Below are positions 12,703-24,296 of a stretch of 64,000 nucleotides of DNA, one piece after another. The position numbers and the translations under genes are program-made. The stretch comes from Sebastes aleutianus (Eukaryota > Chordata > Actinopteri > Perciformes > Sebastidae), in the NCBI GenBank assembly GCA_916700875.1, contig CAKAKS010000067.1, positions 10,753,591 through 10,817,590 of the forward strand, given 5' to 3'. Numbering within the stretch: the first letter of the stretch is position 1; every line of letters starts with the position of its first letter. The notes beneath the pieces were generated by a model that was given only the letters and a program-made list of their open reading frames with translations, did not search any database and was not told the origin of the DNA.

Positions 12703-12939
12703 GCTTGTGTGCACAAAAGAGACACGATCCAGTAAATCACCTAAATGCTGGACGGCCAATGGCCTGTCTGGGGTGTTGGGTCACTGACACCAAAGGTCCA
12801 AAGGGTCAGCTCTCAGTTCAGAGGTACCGAGGTCCAAGTGTCAAGTGAGACCACAAGCAGAAAAAAATGAGATTCCTCAGATCTCAGTTACTCTAAAAAG
12901 ATGTACAGCTCATTTACTTTTTCAGTCACGAATAGATCT

Positions 12940-13210
12940 GCAAGGATTAGTCGATCAGAGGTAAATTAAGTCATTGATCAAATAAAAAATGCTGAACTTT
13001 TTAGCTTCTCAAAAGTAAGAAATTGCTGCTTTACTTTGTCTTAGATTATAGTGAATTAATATTTTGTGGTTTTGGACTGTCGGTCCTTTATACTCTTGGT
13101 ATAAAGGCCATTTTTCACTGTTTTCTGATGTTTTTATAGACCAAATAATTAATCTGTTAATCAAGAAAATAATCAGCAGATTAATCGATAAGGAAAATAA
13201 TCATAATCGC
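12940..13210. repeat. hAT-like repeat fragment (family C)
   Basis: The sequence contains TTTATAGACCAAATAATTAATC and AATCAGCAGATTAATCGATA. These match the subterminal part of a teleost repeat with a TAGGGCTGCAACTAACGATT end, better preserved at 53740-54085. It is a diverged fragment. Confidence 0.5.
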
Positions 13211-13450
13211 AAATCAATCACATCTGTAGTTTAAGAATAAAAGTCTAAGTATAATTTTTTTCTTTTTAAAATAATTTTTATTGGTATTTTTTCATTGTAA
13301 ACAGAAGATACTCAAGTTGTTACATGTTTTATAACCATATGTTACATATAAAAATAATAGCATATAGACATGGCAAAAGCAGTATGTATACACATATATA
13401 TATCTATATATATATAGATATATATATCTATATATATCTATATATATATA

Positions 13451-13998
13451 CACTCACCGGCCACTTTATTAGGTTCACCTTGCTAGTACCGGGTGGTCTT
13501 CTGCTGCTGTAGCCCATCTGCTTCAAGGTTTGACGTGTTGTGCGTTCAGAGATGCTATTCTGCATACCTTGGTTGTAACGAGTGGTTATTTGAGTTACTG
13601 TTGCCTTTCTATCATCTCCAACCACTCTGCCCATTCTCCTCTGACCTTTGACATCAACAAGGCATTTCCATCCACACAACTGCCGCTCACTGGATATTTT
13701 TTTCTTTTTCGGACCATTCTCTGTAAACCTTAGAGATGGTTGTGCGTGAGAATCCCAGTAGATCAGCAGTTTTTGAAATACTCAGACCAGCCCGTCTGGT
13801 ACCAACAACCATGCCACGTTCAAAGTCACTTAAATCCCCTTTCTTCCCCATTCTGATGCTCGGTTTGAACTTCAGCAAGTCGTCTTCACCACGTCTAGAT
13901 GCCTAAATGCATTGAGTTGCTGCCATGTGATTGGCTGATTAGCTGTTTGTGTTAACAAGCAATTGAACAGGTGTGCCTAATAAAGTGTCCGGTGAGTG
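13451..13998 (-). mobile_element. Tc1/mariner-type element, internally deleted (548 bp)
   Basis: The ends are CACTCACCGGCCACTTTATT on the left and its near-perfect inverse, ending GTGTCCGGTGAGTG, on the right, about 26 bp each, with TA on both sides as the target duplication. On the minus strand 13687-13878 encodes a start of Tc1 transposase (MGKKGDLSDFERGMVVGTRR, then SISKTADLLGFSRTTISKVY), the first paired-like helix-turn-helix. A second piece from a different frame (about 13460-13679) gives the second DNA-binding helix region with RRMGRVVGDD and RTTRQTLKQMGYSSRRP. The whole DDE catalytic domain is missing, and a frameshift separates the two pieces. It is therefore non-autonomous. AT microsatellites flank it. 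Confidence 0.9.
13687..13878 (-). pseudogene. Tc1-like transposase N-terminal fragment
   Basis: The 63-codon frame covers the first helix-turn-helix of a Tc1-type transposase (DFERGMVVGTRRAGLSIS, then TADLLGFSRTTISKVYREW). It continues after a frame change into 13460-13679. The catalytic DDE region is absent because the element is internally deleted. It is not expected to encode an active enzyme. Confidence 0.8.
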
Positions 13999-14879
13999 TA
14001 TATATACAGTATATATAGAGAGAGAGAGAGAGAGAGACATATATATATATATATATATTTATATAATAGAATATAAGTGTAATTTAAAGTACATCTCATT
14101 CATACAGTAGATAGTTCGCCCCAGGAGGAAACTGAAGCATGCACCTGTTTCTTTACTTACTTTAATCACTTTGATGTTTTGACTCTGATGAAGATGCAAA
14201 TTGCCTCAAAATGTAACTTTAGTACTGAAGCCCGTGATCATAAATATAAAGTAAAGAAACAACCATGTGTTTCCTTCTCTGAGAGTACTGTACCAAAGGT
14301 TTAACCACAAATTGTAATGCTGTATGATTACTGTCGATCATCAAGTCCAGCTCATGTTTCTCTTTTGCCAAGTCATGTCTCAGGTCTTTAAATTCAGACC
14401 GCGTGCGAGTGCAAGAAATGTTAGCTGATCCTCAAACATCGTATTGCCATCTTACCCCGTGTTACATAAATCACATCTGCTGATCTCTTTAAGCCTGCCT
14501 GCACACAACCGATCGATTCTATTTATACTGGGCTGTACGACTGAGGTCTGGCAAATTGATCCGCGTCGCACAGCCCATTCTGAGATTGGGGGAACTACCC
14601 GCCGCAGCAGCAGTAGGGTGGTGTGGGGTGGGTTATTTTAGAACCCCCCCCCCCCCCCCACCCCCACCTCCCGTCTGTGCTGTCCTGCTGACCGTTCCTA
14701 TCAGCCTCCATATATCAAAGGAGCTATCAGCCGTAGGACTTGCTTACATCCCAGGAATGGACACGGACACCATCTCCTAACCAAATGCCAAGGGAAAGAA
14801 GCAGGGGGGAAAATAAATAGGCATGTGTCAAGTTGGATCTAGTTTAGATTTAATGCATTTTTATTGACACACTGCCAAA

Positions 14880-15250
14880 TTTAAAGGACCGATATGTAAT
14901 ACATTATCTGTAATGAATCATAAAATGACCATATGTCATCAGAGAATCATGCTGAATTTAAATCCTGGCTTCTCTAACAACAATGCTACAGCCATTATGT
15001 TCTTCTTTTCTTTTTGTTTTGGATCTGTGTGATCCCGTCCACTGCACATTTCAACATCCTGTTTGCCACATATGAAACAAATTGGCACACAAACACAGCC
15101 TTCTGCAGCCATGGAAGCAAGCAGACAAACTGGATCAAACAGAAATAACTTAACGTTAGATTAAACTCCACCTGAAAAGCCTCGGTACATCTCTCTGTGG
15201 TCCGTGTGCAGCTGGGTTATCAAGGCAGCAAGTATTTGAGACACAGCCGG
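14880..15250. repeat. Probable MITE-like repeat with TTTAAAGGACC end
   Basis: The start TTTAAAGGACCGATATGTAA resembles the TTAA-bounded repeats elsewhere in the window. The right boundary is uncertain. No coding content was recognised. Confidence 0.35.
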
Positions 15251-16949
15251 TGGTAGGGCGACCAGATTCCGACACAACAAAGCTGGGACAAAGAGTATGT
15301 TTGTGTGGGACAATGTGGGACTTGTTACCAAGGCTGAGAGGTCGTCTGCAATTTTGATATAATGTCTATCTAACTCAAATAATAAACATTTCTATTCTGC
15401 CCCTTATTATGTAACATCTCTATGCTTTGCCCGAATGCATCCATAGATCGGCACGTCTCTTTTTGAGCCACGTTTCTTGTGAGACTCGCTCGCATGTACT
15501 GTGCCGCTTGGCCCACTTCTATAGTTTCACAGTCTTTGTTGTAGCTGCATTTCTTTTTCTTTGTGGTAGTTTTCAGCATATTCTGCCTAAATCTGCATTG
15601 CTTGTGACTTTGTGGTGACTCGCAATTTTCCCTGTTGGGCATAGCGTAGCAAAGATGGTGACAGGTTCACTTGCAAAACTGGAGCCAATGAAAATGTTTT
15701 TGAATGTGGACTGCTGTTACCTATTTTAAGACGCTAGCTGTCAGTGCTATATGTTGCTCCCCTCAAGGATTATATAGGAAATGTTGTATTTGTGGAGATG
15801 CACAGATTTCATTTGATGTCTTTCAGACTGTCAGGATAAAGGTGACAGAGAAGAAAAAACAATGAAACTGTCTGTTTGCATTTCAGAGCTTTAAATCGAA
15901 GAACCAACGGGGGACATTCATTCATTAAAACGGGAGCCAGCCTAGACCGCCATCTCGCGCTTAAATCTCCTGGATGCAAGACAATCATTTCTCCAAAACA
16001 TCATTTTCAATGACATGCTTGCTTCTAACTAAAAGTTCATTTACAACCAAAGCATTACAGAGTATAGCTAAATGAATCTGCATGTCAAGTTGAGCTTTAT
16101 CTGCAGCATGACTTCAACTATTTAAATGAAAATTTAAGGACTTGAATGAACAGTCAAGCATCTTCCTACAAAGCCGGGAATATCATCCGTTTCTAAGTGT
16201 ACATACTTGTATAGATATTTTTGAGAACGGCGTTTGCACAGGATATTTGGTTTTTAATTTGAGTGGCATGGTTATTATTTGGTTTCATGGCCGTTTACTG
16301 AGAAATAATGTGCAATGATATTGTTCTTCTTAGACCTACAGTAGATGTTACTGATGCAAACGTGTGTCAAGTTTTCCAGAGTTTGATATGCAGGTGGCAT
16401 GCTTGTTTATATCCTTCTGTCTCATTTGTTTTTGTCATTTGTCAAAAGGTACTTTTACAAGAAGGAAAACATACATTGTTACAAATGAAAAATTAAATAT
16501 ATTTAAAGAGAGAGTCATATTAAAGTGTTATTTACGAAAATGTGCCATTTACTGTTTGTAAAAAAATAAATAAATGAATGAACTAAAACAAGCTTTTGTC
16601 ACCTTGTATCCAACCTTGACTTCTTATACAGAACAGATGCACATTACAGCTTAGTATATGTTCATCTTTTTATTGCCTCTAAATATATTCCAGTTTGATC
16701 CAGAATGTTTTTGACAGGCAGTTACTGAAGAGTTATTAAGAGGCATAATTATGATTTATTAGCGTGTCAGTATCCTTTGTGTCCCCTGACATTCGGTCAT
16801 AATTCTCCTGAGGTGACTCTTCTTTATTTGTACATGTTAGGCTACTGTGATCACAAGGTATTAGCACAATACATAACCCATAATAAACTCTCTCCTGCAT
16901 GTTCTTTGATTTTTATTTTTTTACCATTAACTTGTTTAGTCTATTGTAT

Positions 16950-17769
16950 AAAGTCATTTTAGCTTAGCATAAAGACTGAAAGCAGTGAGAAACCGCTACC
17001 CTGGCCAGGCCGTCACCAATGGGGTCAAATGTGTGTTTATAGGGGAAGTTATGTGGAAAGTATTAGAGACTATTAGAGCCAGTTTTCTTTTGTGTAAATA
17101 GTCAAAACAATATTGCAACCTATAGTGGTGACCTCTGTAGGCCATAGAAAATAATAGGACTACAATTCCCACGTCGCTCAAGCCAATCAATAGAGTCAGG
17201 TGTGGGTAATTTGAGGCTGTAGACTGTTGATGATAGTTCTCAACCATTTAACATAAGAAGACTTAAGTTTGCTGATCAGTTTATTTCAGTATATTTTGAT
17301 CAGTTCTGCCTCTTTTGGTTTTGATTGTTGTAAATTTTCTTTGTCGAATGTGTGTTTGGAACAACCTTGATTTATTTCTGATTAACCGTACCCTTTGCTC
17401 CTGACAAGCCAAACCACAAAAGTCACCTTGCACAACCGTGAGTAAAGCAAGCCAAATAACTTGAAAGATAATGCGTTGGAAATGTCTATTGTGTACAAAG
17501 CATCTAAAGAAGGAAGCATGCGACACCTTCTAAAACCACAAATTAGCGTTTTCACATCTCTGTTTAATTGCTGAGCTTTTGGCGTGTTTTTGAACTTTGG
17601 TGTGAGCCAGGCTAGCAGTTTCCCCCTGCTTCCACTGTTTATGCTAAGCTAAGCTAATCACCTTATGGCTTCAGCTCACTAGTTAATGCACAGACATGAG
17701 AGTGGGATCAACCTTCTCATCTAAGTCTCTGCAAGCACATTTCCAAAAATGTCAAACTATTCCTTTAAG
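16950..17769. mobile_element. Foldback repeat with AGCTTAGCATAAAGACTG arms
   Basis: The sequence at about 16960-17010 (TTAGCTTAGCATAAAGACTG, then AGAAACCGCTACCCTGGC) is the imperfect reverse complement of about 17605-17655 (CCAGGCTAGCAGTTTCCCCC, then TTTATGCTAAGCTAAGCTAA). The right end CAAACTATTCCTTTAAG is typical of a common fish repeat. It lies between atcay and nmrk2. Confidence 0.6.
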
Positions 17770-18420
17770 CCTGGATATGTTGGTAAATTGACATCATCCT
17801 GGGGGAAAAATCTTAAAAAGTTGTTATAGGTTGGATCTGGAATATTACACTCAAATTCTAACTGTGACAAACAAAATGCTGTTCAAGTAAAGGTTTGTCT
17901 GTCGTCTGACTAAGAAGGAAAAAGTAGTGTGATTTAGTGCCCTAAAGAATGTCTGAGCTGATATGGGACAGTTTTGTAATCCCAGAATGCAGCATTTTCT
18001 GTTAACTAACATCAGAATACAACACATCAACGCTGCCAATCGCTTTGATATAAGAGGCAAAAGAAATATTATCATCACATGGTGTCAACAGGCATCTCCT
18101 CTGCATTGGGAATGTCACCGGAGTGAAACATGAAACCATGTGTTCTGATAGCTGAGACTCAAAGTTCACCTCTTTCACGCATACGATTACAGAGAGATAC
18201 CAATCTGTTCAAAATCCTGCACAAACATAATGAACTCAAGGTTAGACTGCTTAATATCCGGAGGTGTTTAACAAACATGATAAGTTCAAAGACATAGACG
18301 AATGTTATCAGACCTATAGCCGTGACTCGAGGTCACATGGTCGCATGGCTGGCGGCCATGTACTCCAGCTGGTTGCATCAGAAAAATGTGTGACGCAGCA
18401 GGCCGACACACAATAGCCGA

Positions 18421-18430
18421 CTAAATATAG
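18421..18430 (+). promoter_or_regulatory. Candidate MEF2 site upstream of nmrk2
   Basis: CTAAATATAG is an exact match to the MEF2 consensus YTAWWWWTAR, 730 bp upstream of the nmrk2 start codon. Mammalian NMRK2 is mainly expressed in striated muscle, which makes the site plausible. There is no functional evidence. Confidence 0.35.
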
Positions 18431-18983
18431 AGCTTCTGGTTTTCACCCACCCGGAGCTGTCTAAGCATGGAAAACTTTCCCTCTAAAGCCAAATAATGAG
18501 GTTTCTCTCTGAGCTGGGATGCAGATGGGTCAGTACTTTTATACTCTGACATGTATAACAGTAAATGTTACTAGTTGTACAATTTGCAGCCTTTATCTCC
18601 TCTCCATACAGTGCTTTTTCTAAGACACTCTTATGATAAATGACTTCTGCACTTAAATTACATCTTACTAAACAAAGATTTTACGCTCTAAACTATCAGC
18701 TCCACCAGCTTTCTTTCTGAGACTCCACATGACTGTGGCTCTCTCCAAAGAGAGACTTAATGTTGTGTTTCACAGCTTAGCCCCATCATCATTTCTTTAT
18801 TATGTGTCTATATGTTCCCCTGACCCCTGACAGCAGCAGGTGGAATATTTGGGATCTACTTTCATGCAACTGTATGTCCTCCTCCTCCTCATTGGTGCTG
18901 CGCTGGCTGTAAAGCGGCAGCTTATAGGCTGCAGGAAAAAGGGGGCCGATTGGTTTGAGAGGCTGTGACGCTGCAACTAAAGC

Positions 18984-18992
18984 CTTTATATG
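18984..18992 (+). promoter_or_regulatory. TATA-like box of nmrk2
   Basis: CTTTATATG lies about 170 bp before the start codon, followed by GC-richer sequence (TCCGGTGAGG). If used, it would place the transcription start near 19015-19020. Confidence 0.3.
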
Positions 18993-19159
18993 TCCGGTGA
19001 GGAGATTGTCTATCAATGAAGTAGTAAAAGGGGGGAACGTCTGTGACAGAAGAGAAGGAAAAGGTTTTTTAGACGAAGCTTTTAATAGACTGTTTGCTTT
19101 GGGTGGGTTCCCTTCTTTTATTTACTGAATTCCAGAGGTGACCAAGACACAAAGTCAAA

Positions 19160-21079
19160 ATGAAGTTCATCATAGGCATTGGAGGGTAAGTCTTATTTCA
19201 TTTGTTCACTTTATACTTCTGCTTGTCTTTTAGTAGAATGTAACTCACATCTGTGTGGAATGAAATCTTAATCTTTATCTTAATCTTTCAGAGTGACCAA
19301 CGGTGGGAAGACCACTCTAACAAATAGACTATTAAAGACATTACCCAACTGTTGTGTGGTGCACCAAGATGACTTCTTCAAGGTAAGCTGAATTAAAGTC
19401 ACCATTATTATGAACTTTAAGTCACTATATATGTTCAGTTTAAAGCTACTATTTTATTATATTAATGTTGAGTTAATGCAAGTTTTGTATTTGATATATT
19501 TCATGTTGCTACGTTAAATTTGCTACGTTAATAAAGCGCCAGGCTGAACTGCAGATGTGCTGTCATCACAGTAGCCTAGTAATACATCTGGCTGATTGTG
19601 TCCTGGACAGCCAATCAAAGGGCCGAGCGTCCCCACTTAAAGTCAGACTTTGTCCAATCCTGTTGCAAATTCTGCAACCAACTTTTTGCTAAACCTCATT
19701 TGGCTCAAAAGAAGCCAGATGTTTTATAACTCTACCACATCCATCTTTTCGTGCTGCATTCAGGGCCCGTAAACAACATTGTTTTTAAAAATCAAAGTGA
19801 CTGGAGGTCATTTTTCCACTGATATTGCATATTCCAGTTTGCTAAATGAGCTAGCATCCATCTTTAAAAACACTTTCGTCAACGCAAAACAACAGCGAGC
19901 GCTACTTTTTGTGGAGACGAGTCCTTGACCTGTCCTGTCCAGGTGTGATCTGCTCTGGCTGGTTACTAGGTTGCAGCAATGTTTTATTGGTGACTGTTAT
20001 TTCAGAAACCCGATCAAATAGAAGTCGGGGAGGACGGCTTTAGACAGTGGGATGGTAAGAATGGATTTTGCGTAGGAAAACCATGCAGTAATGTACTTTT
20101 TCTTTCCTGCACATTTCCTCAGTTTGGTAAAATCCTAAACTGTTTGATATTCTGTCATCTATTCTGTGAATGCTGCAAACATTCACTAATTGTGACCGAT
20201 GTGTGTAAAAGCACATTGGTGAAGCTTGCTGGTTGCATGTGTGATGAAGCCTGCTCTTCTCTCTCCTCTCCTTGTTCTGTATCAGTGATCGACGCCATGG
20301 ACATGGAGGCTATGGTCAACACTGTGAAAGGCTGGCAGGAGAACCCAGTCAAATTTGCCCGCTCACACGGCGTCAGCGTGTCACCCGAAACTGAGGAATC
20401 CGACTCGAAGGAGAGGATCCATATTCTCATAGTGGAGGGGTTCCTCATCTACAACTACAAGTGAGTCGCTTGCCATCTTACTTGTTTTTCTAGCTCTCAA
20501 ATTTACCCCACAGGCCTCTTGACCTCTGAAGCTTTTCACTAATCTGGCCCTCGGTTCCCCTCTGCAGGCCTCTAATTGACGTCTACGACAACTGTTTCTA
20601 CATTTCCATTCCTTATGAGGAGTGCAAAAGGAGAAGAAGGTAACAAACAATCGCCGTGACTTTGACAATGAAGTGTTGGACGAATTACATGCTATAAAAT
20701 GACTCAATTGTTTTCTGCAGTACAAGGACATACACGCTCCCTGACCCCCCCGGCCTGTTCGACGGCCACGTCTGGCCCATGTACTTGAGACACAGGAAAG
20801 AGATGGAGAACAACTGTGACAGAATAGGTATGTTGAGCATATTCCTCACATCTGAATCAAAATATCAACTACCCTTCATGTGCTTACAGTGCTTCTGTCT
20901 CCCTATCCATAGCGTCAAAATAAAAGCAGAATATTCCCCTCTCTCCCGTTGACATAACTCTCATTCACCTTTAATTTGTCTTTTTCTGGACAGAGTACCT
21001 TGATGGGATGACATCTAAGGACGATATCTACAACAAAGTATATGAAAGTGTTCAAAACACCCTACTGAACAACTTATAG
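19160..21079 (+). CDS. nmrk2: Nicotinamide riboside kinase 2
   Basis: Seven coding exons join in frame: 19160-19185, 19292-19382, 20006-20054, 20286-20460, 20568-20639, 20721-20827 and 20994-21079 (TAG). They give 201 aa. The enzyme phosphorylates nicotinamide riboside to nicotinamide mononucleotide with ATP, a cytosolic NAD salvage step. The Walker A loop is GVTNGGKTT (9-17). HQDDFFK (33-39) holds the substrate-binding acidic residue known for NRK enzymes. The lid and C-terminal region contain EECKRRRSTRTYTLPDPP and LFDGHVWPMY. It lacks the roughly 25-30 residue C-terminal tail of human NMRK2 (about 230 aa) and is nearer NMRK1 in length. The place directly after atcay in the same orientation matches human ATCAY-NMRK2 and favours nmrk2 over nmrk1. 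The start ATG follows AAAGTCAAA (A at -3). Confidence 0.95.
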
Positions 21080-21170
21080 GTAAATAAAATCTAGTATCCG
21101 CTACATTTTCACTGACAGTGTGACAGCATCGGTGTTCGTAACTTCTCTCCTCTCTCTCTCTCTCCGCAGC
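21080..21170 (+). other. nmrk2: Probable 3'UTR intron of nmrk2
   Basis: The stop codon TAG (21077-21079) is followed directly by GTAAAT, and a strong acceptor, (CT)n-CCGCAG, ends at 21170. Splicing here would put the stop codon at the exact end of an exon, with the 3'UTR on an eighth exon. If the intron is retained the protein is unchanged. Confidence 0.5.
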
Positions 21171-21502
21171 AACACGGGGATAAGAGTGGATTTGTGTATA
21201 GACTTGTAAATATAACTTTGCCTGAATGTGTAACACCAGTTCTGCACTTCTAGCCTGACTTGTAAATAGTTAATCCTGTAACTTATTAAGAACTAAAGAA
21301 AGAAGCGCCGTGTTTTGTATAGTCCTGTGTAACTTTTTGTAAAAGATAAGCCACCTCTGGACCGCCCAGTGTTGAACATCAGGGACAGATCTCCACTCTG
21401 ATCTTGTTGTATGTAAACATACGAAATGCCCACTGGGACGAAGGGAATTGTGTCTCGCAACCAAATGAAACGACTGAATCTAATTTGAGTTTCCTGTTTT
21501 CA

Positions 21503-21507
<5 letters not shown>

Positions 21508-21542
<35 letters not shown>
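21508..21542. repeat. (CA)n microsatellite in nmrk2 3' region
   Basis: About 17 CA dinucleotides. Confidence 0.9.
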
Positions 21543-21544
<2 letters not shown>

Positions 21545-21690
21545 CTATAGCTCCTATAAAGGCCCTATTCAGAATCACAACCTCACATTTTACAGCACAA
21601 ACATATAGAGTATGTAAGTTGAGGATGACTGATAACATCCTGCGGCTCTTGAATGAGACTCTTTATCACCCAGATCAGAGTTAGAGCCTC

Positions 21691-21696
21691 AATAAA
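21691..21696 (+). terminator. nmrk2: Candidate nmrk2 polyadenylation signal
   Basis: AATAAA lies 612 bp after the stop codon. A second AATAAA is at 21786-21791. Either could serve. Confidence 0.4.
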
Positions 21697-21980
21697 AGTG
21701 GCCTGCAAACTGAATGAGGATGTTTTCCTCTAAAACACAATAGATGAACTATTGCAGTTTACAGGAAGGAAAAGAAAGAAGGACCAATAAAGGTGGTCTG
21801 ATTTAAGTTGCCATTTTAAATGTTGGGATATATAAATATCAAAATAACATTTGAGCTTCTACAACTAAAATGAAACAAACAGGAGCTTTTGTTGTAGTTG
21901 TGTGTCAACACAACGCAAGGAAAGCAACTGGATTGTTTTACTCGCCCATACTTATTAAAGGCACTTTATGTTTAATCATC

Positions 21981-22517
21981 CACTTAAGCCAGCAGTAGGC
22001 AGAATATTTTTGGCATCATTGGGCAAAAATTCCATAATAACCTTTCAGCATATTGTAATTCAAGTGTTCTGAGAGATAACTAGACTTCTGCACCTCCTCA
22101 TGGCTCTGTTTTCAGGCTTTAAAAAATATATCCGGTGACGGGAGACTTTGGCCAATCACAGGTCATTTCAGAGAGAGAGCGTTCCTATTGGCTGTTCATT
22201 CAATGGAGGCAGCTGTCAATCACTCACAAACTCTGATCAAATGGTCAAACTAGGCAGCGCTGATCAAATATGAGTCAATATTCTGATTGACAGCTGCTCA
22301 GAGACGGCAGGCTCCAGCTCGGCTCTGATTGGTTGTTTTCCTCCGGTCTGTGAAATCTTGCAGATGCCATTAGGAGCACCGGAGGACCCAGAGGCACATG
22401 ATTTTTTTCAGAATACCTGTCTCATGCACTACTGTCAGGATATAGAGACCGGTTTATAAAAATAACTACTTTTAATCATATTTGCTTCAATTCGATCCAC
22501 TGCTGCTTTAAAGTGCC
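21981..22517. mobile_element. Foldback/MITE-like element, family A copy 2 (hairpin deleted)
   Basis: It matches copy 1 (2148-2952) at both ends: CAGTAGGCAGAATATTTTTG on the left and CACTGCTGCTTTAAAG on the right. The central hairpin of copy 1 is absent. The sequence jumps from GATCAAATATGAGTCAATAT directly to TCTGATTGACAGCTGCTCAG. Confidence 0.8.
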
Positions 22518-22722
22518 TGGAACTGGATTTGTTATGCTGCACTCCATTGATATCTATTTAACATTACATCTATAACTTCGGTAATAAATAGTATTATAAT
22601 TATTGTTTTACCTTTTGAAAATTGGAAAAATAATTAGTCTAGCCATGACCTAAATTTGGCCTTGGGAGTCTGCCATACAACCACAACGTCCCTGCTTCAA
22701 TTCCAGCTGTTGCACGTCATAG

Positions 22723-22724
<2 letters not shown>

Positions 22725-22790
<66 letters not shown>
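22725..22790. repeat. (CT)n microsatellite
   Basis: About 33 CT dinucleotides. It gives spurious Arg-Glu repeat frames on the minus strand. Confidence 0.95.
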
Positions 22791-22791
<1 letters not shown>

Positions 22792-24010
22792 CACCTTTTT
22801 CCAGTCTGCCTCTGTCGACAGGAAAAATGTAATTGTCAGCCAATGTGGAACACTTATCAGGACACTGAATAAAAATATCTGCATCATGTTTCTGTAAATC
22901 ATGTTCAGTCTTGCTGGGCAAATTCTCTTTTCACTTGCATCTACACAGGAAGGTCCTTGTTATTATGCTTCCCTGCTGTGCTAACAACACATCCAGTAAC
23001 TTTTCTCTATCCTAGCCTGTAGCTTTGGTGAATAAACTACTTTATTTTTTCCAATTGCTGGCATCGACTTAATGAAGACATGGAGTGAAAGTGCTTGTCC
23101 TTTTCCCTGATAGGTTACCACGTCTCTAAAAGATCAAATGTCCTTTTAAAAGTCACCGACATCGCTCCACCCTCAGCCAACACCGTCTGCACAGAAATGA
23201 GGGGAAACGGCAGTAAATTTTCACTTTTAATGATATTTCAATATTAAAAAGCCAGTGAGTTATATGGTCACCTTGAGGGCCGTCTGTCCTATCTGCAGCT
23301 GACTACAAAGCATGAGCCATAAAACAAATGACTTGTGTCTGACCGGCAGTGATGACTAAGACATTACAGGATTTATTGTCTGAGCATACATTAAATATTT
23401 AGTGTCATATAGGCTTTCTCTGAATCTCTCCTTCTTCTGATCTCGCACACTGCACATGACTCTGGCACAGCCACAGAGGGTGTGCTGGGGGGGTTCAGTG
23501 TCTTGTGATACGTTTCTAGGAGTCTTTAGATGCCAGCAGTTGGCCTGGAGCAGAGGGGGGCTAGTTTATATTTAGGCCAAGTGTCCGGGGTGTCAGGGGA
23601 ATATATGTAACGAGTGTACAGCCAGTTGCCGATTGCCACACAGCCGCCTGCTCTGACTCAGGGGCCAGTCCCCACACGCCACCACCGGGTGGGTAAGGCG
23701 AGAACCTCGGGGTCCCACGTCACCCGCCGCCTTGGCAACCCCCGAAAGTACAGCCGTGGCATCCATATTTAGGTGGAGAGGGAGAGGTGCGGCTGTCACA
23801 TGTCTGTGAGTAAGTGAGGACCGCTGAGGCATGTGAACAGTTGTGGTCATGCCACTGAAGTAATGACAGGAATATTTATGGCTGCCTCGCTGTGACTAAA
23901 TGTGAGCAGCTAAAGTCTCTCTATTTAGCATTTATAAGCCCTATTTAATAAATGGCTTATCACACACAATAATGTAGCTGTAAGCAGGTGTAAGGACATT
24001 TTAACTGCTT
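22791..24010. other. Spacer without recognised genes
   Basis: No convincing coding exon. The part 23500-23900 is more GC-rich than its surroundings and has a MEF2-like TTATATTTAG and E-box-like CACATG/CATGTG motifs. It could be a regulatory element, but nothing proves it. Confidence 0.3.
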
Positions 24011-24011
24011 A

Positions 24012-24235
24012 TTAAAGGAACAGTGTGTAACATTTCGGGGATCTATTAGCAGAAATGGAATCTAATATTCATAACGATGTTTTCATTAGTGTAGAATCAC
24101 CTGAAACTAAGAATCATTGTGTTTTCGTTAGCTTAGAATGGGCCCTTCATATCTACATAGGGAGCAGGTCCTCTTCATGGTGCTCCGCCATGTTTGTACA
24201 GTAGCCCAGAACGGACAAATCAAACACTGGTTGAC
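24012..24235. repeat. Probable dispersed repeat
   Basis: The start TTAAAGGAACAGTGTGTAAC and the segments GGATCTATTAGCAGAAATGG and CATGGTGCTCCGCCATGTTT are typical of an interspersed teleost repeat. The left end again begins at TTAA. The right border is not clear. Confidence 0.45.
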
Positions 24236-24296
24236 AAATACATTAATAAACACTTGTATCTGCTTACAACTACATTATAGTGTGTTATAAACCAGG

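Larger units (their letters stand above)
12526..16575 (+). other. atcay: 3' untranslated region of atcay and downstream spacer
   Basis: There is no further coding exon after the TGA. Mammalian ATCAY has a long 3'UTR, so part of this stretch is probably transcribed. Tandem AATAAA signals at 16565-16574, after an AT-rich stretch, are one candidate end, but earlier AATAAA-like hexamers (for example near 12980) also exist. The stretch holds a (CA)n array, two AT-rich repeat blocks, a Tc1 remnant and a poly-C run. Confidence 0.35.
17770..19159 (+). other. nmrk2 upstream region
   Basis: No coding sequence was recognised. It includes a MEF2-type site and a TATA-like box (separate entries) and the inferred nmrk2 5'UTR. 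Confidence 0.4.

Noticed and set aside
22697..22921. Arg-Glu repeat frame
   Set aside because: Pure translation of a (CT)n array.
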